A DNA stretch of 64,000 bases from Oceanicaulis sp. Lineage in GTDB: Bacteria > Pseudomonadota > Alphaproteobacteria > Caulobacterales > Maricaulaceae. The stretch covers positions 1 through 64,000 of the forward strand of contig JAFIEB010000047.1 in assembly GCA_020832735.1 (NCBI GenBank), read 5' to 3'. Under the pieces are notes generated by a model, which was not told where the DNA came from, made no database searches, and saw only the letters and a list, made by a program, of their open reading frames with translations. A program made the translations under genes and the position numbers. Shown here piece by piece: positions 60,408-64,000 of this stretch. The stretch's first letter is position 1. The number at the start of each line of letters is the position of its first letter.

Positions 60408-61718
60408 CTAATCGCCGCGGCGCGCCTTGCGCAGCGTGCGCCAGCGCTCCAGGCGCTCTTTGAGCTGTGCTTCGCGGCCGTGCTCGCCGGGGCGGTAAAA
60501 GACCGGGCGCTCGGTCATGTCTTCGGGAAAATAGTCCTGGCCCGACACCCCGCCGGCCGCGTCGTGATCGTATTCATAGCCTGCCCCATAGCCTTCAGCC
60601 TTCATCAGCTTGGTCGGGGCGTTGAGGATGTGCTTGGGCGGGCTTAGCGAGCCCGTGTCCCTGGCGCTGCGCACCGCCGCTTTCCAGGCTTTGTAGACGG
60701 CGTTGGATTTGGGCGCGCAGGCGAGATGGACCACCGCTTGCGCCAGCGCCAGCTCTCCTTCAGGGCTGCCCAGAAAATCATACACGTCCTTGGCCGCCAG
60801 CGCGGCGTGGACGGCGCCGGGATCGGCCAGGCCGATATCCTCATTGGCCATGCGCACCAGGCGCCGGGCGAGAAACAGCGGGGCCTCGCCCGCCTCCAGC
60901 ATGCGCGCCAGCCAGTACAACGCCGCATCCGGGTCCGAGCCGCGGATCGATTTGTGCAGCGCGGAGATGAGATTGTAATGCCCGTCGCCGGTCTTGTCGT
61001 AGATCGGCGCGCGGCGCTGCACGAGCTGGCCGAGCCCGGCCGGGTCGAGCGGCGCATCGGGATCGGCGGCAAACACCTGTTCGGCCAGGTTCAGAAGAAA
61101 GCGCCCGTCCCCGTCGGCCATGGCCATCAGCGTCTGGCGCGCCGCATCATCCAGCGGCAGGGTGCGGCCCTCCTTGCTTTCAGCACGCGCCAGCAACAGC
61201 TCCAGTGCAGGCGCGTCCAGGCGCTTGAGCACCAGCACCTGACAGCGCGACAAAAGCGCGGCGTTCAGCTCAAAGCTCGGGTTTTCGGTGGTGGCGCCCA
61301 CCAGCGTGACCACGCCTTCCTCCACCACGGGCAGGAAACCGTCCTGCTGGGCGCGATTGAAACGGTGAATCTCGTCCACGAACAGCAATGTGCCCTGCCC
61401 CGCCGCGCGCCGGGCGCGGGCGCGCTCGAACGCCTTTTTGAGATCGGCCACGCCGGAAAACACCGCCGAGAGCGGCTCGAAGGCCAGCCCGGACGCCTCG
61501 CTCAACAGGCGCGCAATGGTGGTCTTGCCCACGCCGGGCGGCCCCCACAGGATGATGGAGGAGAGCTGGCCGCGCGCCAGCATGCGCCCCAGCGGCGCAT
61601 CGGCGGCCAGCACATGGTCCTGGCCCACCACCTCGTCCAGCGTCTGCGGCCGCAGGCGGTCGGCCAGCGGGCGCGGGGCGGCGGCTTCAAGACCGGCGGA
61701 CTGGAACAGATCGCTCAT
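60408..61718 (-). CDS. rarA: Replication-associated recombination protein A (MgsA/RarA AAA ATPase)
   Basis: [64 protein letters not shown]. Confidence 0.95.
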   Translation of the reverse strand: MSDLFQSAGLEAAAPRPLADRLRPQTLDEVVGQDHVLAADAPLGRMLARGQLSSIILWGPPGVGKTTIARLLSEASGLAFEPLSAVFSGVADLKKAFERARARRAAGQGTLLFVDEIHRFNRAQQDGFLPVVEEGVVTLVGATTENPSFELNAALLSRCQVLVLKRLDAPALELLLARAESKEGRTLPLDDAARQTLMAMADGDGRFLLNLAEQVFAADPDAPLDPAGLGQLVQRRAPIYDKTGDGHYNLISALHKSIRGSDPDAALYWLARMLEAGEAPLFLARRLVRMANEDIGLADPGAVHAALAAKDVYDFLGSPEGELALAQAVVHLACAPKSNAVYKAWKAAVRSARDTGSLSPPKHILNAPTKLMKAEGYGAGYEYDHDAAGGVSGQDYFPEDMTERPVFYRPGEHGREAQLKERLERWRTLRKARRGD

Positions 61719-61795
61719 GGGTGCGACTATGGCGGCGCGCTGCTGCGGCGACAATGCGCCCGGCACAGGAGCGCCGGACATTGCAGCGCCAGACC

Positions 61796-62227
61796 ATGGG
61801 GGACGCCATGCCGCAACCGGATGCGAAGCGCTCTGCGCTGGCGCCCTATCTGTCGGTGAGCGCCGGCAAGAAGGCGCTGGCGCTATACCGCGCAGCCTTC
61901 GACGCCGAGATCGTCTATGTCTACGAGCATGAAGGGCGGATCGGCCATGCGGAGCTGAGGATCAATGGCGCCGGACTATATCTGGCCGACGAGTACGCCG
62001 AGCTGGAGGCCGAGATCGGCATGGTCGCCCCGCCCACGCTGGGCGGGCGCACCACGGTGACGATCCATCTTGATGTGGACGATTGCGACGCCTGGCACGC
62101 ACGCGCCACAGGCGCGGGCTGCACGACAGTGCGCACGCCAAGCGACGAGTTTTACGGCCGCCACGCCAAGGTGCGCGATCCGTTCGGCCATGTCTGGGCG
62201 TTTGTGACGCCGGCGCAGCGCGGATAA
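61796..62227 (+). CDS. VOC family (PhnB/glyoxalase-like) protein
   Basis: LAPYLSVSAGKKALALYRAAFDAEIVYVYEHEGRIGHAELRI; DPFGHVWAFVT. Confidence 0.8.
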   Translation: MGDAMPQPDAKRSALAPYLSVSAGKKALALYRAAFDAEIVYVYEHEGRIGHAELRINGAGLYLADEYAELEAEIGMVAPPTLGGRTTVTIHLDVDDCDAWHARATGAGCTTVRTPSDEFYGRHAKVRDPFGHVWAFVTPAQRG

Positions 62228-62232
62228 CCCCC

Positions 62233-62427
62233 TCAGCCGCGCACGCCGAAATGCTCGCTGGCCAGCATGAGCGCGCCCAGCCCACCGGCGATCACGGCGG
62301 CATAGCCGAACCAGGGCTCCCAGTTCATCGCAAACGCCAGCGCCAGAACGCCCAGCCCCGCCAGCACAGGCAGGGCCCATTTGAGCAGGGTGAATGGCGT
62401 GATCGGCTTGCGCGTCGGGGTGGTCAT
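62233..62427 (-). CDS. Small membrane protein (about 64 aa)
   Basis: TFLLKWALPVLAGLGVLALAFAMNWEPWFGYAAVIAGGLGALMLA-like two-TM ORF; start at internal Met. Confidence 0.45.
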   Translation of the reverse strand: MTTPTRKPITPFTLLKWALPVLAGLGVLALAFAMNWEPWFGYAAVIAGGLGALMLASEHFGVRG

Positions 62428-62515
62428 CAAAAGCTCCGCCTTCTTGCAGCGCGGCGCGGTTTCCAATCGGCGCGCCTTTTGTGTATATGGCGCGCCACGC
62501 TCAGGTCAGGAAGCC

Positions 62516-62890
62516 ATGTCTGCACTCGTTCTGGAAATCTCGAAGGACTTCGCCTTCGACGCCGCGCACCATTTCACCCATAAGGATGCGTCCCATCCGT
62601 TCTCGCGGATGCACGGCCATTCCTTCGCCGGCACAGTGACGCTGGCGGGCGCGCCTGCGGCCGAAAGCGGCATGGTGCTTGATTTCTGGGAGATCGACGC
62701 CGAGATCGCCAAGCTGCGCGACCAGCTCGACCACCGCCTGCTCAACGAGGTGGAGGGGCTGGAGCATCCATCCCTCGAAGCCATCGCGCGCTGGGTGTTC
62801 GAACGCCTCGACCCGGTCCTGCCGGGCCTGGTGAGCGTGGAGATCCGCCGGCCCAGCTGCGGGGAAAAAGCGCTGGTGCGCCGCGCCTGA
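62516..62890 (+). CDS. queD: 6-pyruvoyl-tetrahydropterin synthase / 6-carboxytetrahydropterin synthase family
   Basis: KDFAFDAAHHF; RMHGHSFAGTVTLAG; GMVLDFWEIDAEI..LDHRLLNEV. Confidence 0.88.
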   Translation: MSALVLEISKDFAFDAAHHFTHKDASHPFSRMHGHSFAGTVTLAGAPAAESGMVLDFWEIDAEIAKLRDQLDHRLLNEVEGLEHPSLEAIARWVFERLDPVLPGLVSVEIRRPSCGEKALVRRA

Positions 62891-62922
62891 AACGCGGCCT
62901 CATTCACCACCGCAAAGCAAAA

Positions 62923-62950
62923 AGCCCCGCGCGATCGCTCGCGCAGGGCT
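62923..62950 (-). terminator. Rho-independent terminator of rpmF
   Basis: Minus strand AGCCC-T-GCGCGA-GCGA-TCGCGC-G-GGGCT followed by TTTTTG. Confidence 0.75.
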
Positions 62951-62974
62951 CCCAGGCTCCCCGGCTTGGCCGGA

Positions 62975-63157
62975 TCAGTCTTCTTTCGGCGTCAGTATCT
63001 GCTTGCCGCGATACATGCCGGTTTTCAGGTCGATGTGGTGCGGGCGGCGCAGCTCGCCGGTGTCCTTGTCCTCGACATAGGCCGTCGTGGAGATGGAATC
63101 GTGCCCGCGGCGCATATTGCGCTTGGACGGAGAGGTTTTGCGCTTGGGGACCGCCAT
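62975..63157 (-). CDS. rpmF: 50S ribosomal protein L32
   Basis: [22 protein letters not shown]... Confidence 0.95.
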   Translation of the reverse strand: MAVPKRKTSPSKRNMRRGHDSISTTAYVEDKDTGELRRPHHIDLKTGMYRGKQILTPKED

Positions 63158-63334
63158 GGGTCTCTCCCTTGAATTCGTCAGTGAACCGGGTTTCGCCCGC
63201 GCCTTGAAAAGGCATGCGCGAATGAGCGGCGGGTCATACCGGTTTCGCGCCGGGCTGGCAATGGGGACTGTGCGGATGGGGATCACGCAAGCGGCTATCT
63301 GAGAGGCCTTCGACAGCGGCCCGCACCCCTCACC

Positions 63335-64000
63335 CTAAACCAGCCTCGAATGCTCGATCGCCGCCGCCACGAAGCTTGCAAACAGCGGATGGGGTTCGAA
63401 GGGCCTTGATTTGTATTCGGGGTGGAATTGCACGCCGATGAACCAGGGGTGGTCGGCGTATTCCACGATTTCGGGCAGCACGCCGTCGGGCGACAGGCCG
63501 GAGAAGATGAGGCCGGCGGCTTCCAGCTGCTCGCGCCAGGCGATATTCACCTCATAGCGGTGGCGGTGGCGTTCCTGGATTTGCGCTTCCCCATAGATTT
63601 CGCGCACGCGCGAGCCGTCTTTGAGCGCCGCAGGAAAGGCGCCCAGGCGCATCGTGCCGCCTAAGTCCCCGCCGGCATAGCGGCGCACGGTCTCGTTATC
63701 CTTCACCCATTCGGTGAGCAGGCCGACGACCGTCTCCTTGGGCGCGCCGAACTCCGACGTGCCGGCGCCTTCGACGCCGGCCAGATGGCGCGCCGCCTCG
63801 ATGACCGCCATCTGCATGCCGAAACAGATGCCGAAATACGGAATTTTCCGCTCGCGCGCGAACTTCGCAGCGGCGATCTTGCCTTCGGCGCCGCGCTCGC
63901 CGAACCCGCCAGGCACCAGAATGGCGTGGACATCCTCCAGCGCGGCGAAATTGTCAGGCGTCTCGAACTGGCTGGCGTCGAGCCAGCGCACGCGCACCTT
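63335..64000 (-). CDS. pyrG: CTP synthase, C-terminal glutaminase part (truncated by window end)
   Basis: [67 protein letters not shown]. Confidence 0.95.
   Translation of the reverse strand, partial: KVRVRWLDASQFETPDNFAALEDVHAILVPGGFGERGAEGKIAAAKFARERKIPYFGICFGMQMAVIEAARHLAGVEGAGTSEFGAPKETVVGLLTEWVKDNETVRRYAGGDLGGTMRLGAFPAALKDGSRVREIYGEAQIQERHRHRYEVNIAWREQLEAAGLIFSGLSPDGVLPEIVEYADHPWFIGVQFHPEYKSRPFEPHPLFASFVAAAIEHSRLV

Noticed and set aside
1-64000. CRISPR arrays, tRNA/rRNA genes, transposases, integrases
   Set aside because: No regularly spaced repeats, cloverleaf-like genes or transposase/integrase motifs noticed by eye.

Overview
A 64 kb high-GC alphaproteobacterial chromosome segment, probably Maricaulales/Hyphomonadales-like judging from gene content (inference). 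It is mostly core genes: uvrC-pgsA, branched-chain amino acid catabolism (MCC alpha, enoyl-CoA hydratases, acyl-CoA dehydrogenase), hemB-metC, hslO-argD, dnaE, lolD-lolC/E-proS, gatA/gatC, rlmJ, rpmH-rnpA-yidC-engB, dapD/dapE, truA-fmt, rarA, queD, rpmF and pyrG (cut by the window end). I saw no rRNA, tRNA, CRISPR array or transposase. The strongest accessory signal is an AT-rich two-gene cassette at about 27.2-29.95 kb, inserted between dnaE and lolD. It encodes a CDC48/Mpa-like AAA+ ATPase and an overlapping DUF6414-like protein, with a palindrome upstream, and is a candidate undescribed (possibly defence) system. Other points of interest: a 30-aa hydrophobic sORF behind near-consensus alphaproteobacterial SOS boxes (SidA-like architecture); an orphan ParD-like antitoxin next to a frameshifted parE remnant; a VapBC-type module with a striking operator array; a palindrome-controlled unknown gene at 2.6-3.1 kb; a four-cistron chain of tiny membrane proteins after gatA; a duplicated-domain protein inside the gatC-gatA operon; a membrane protein plus vWA-like protein pair at 18.3-20.1 kb; and several secreted proteins with duplicated domains. 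All family calls are from reading translations by eye; no searches were run.
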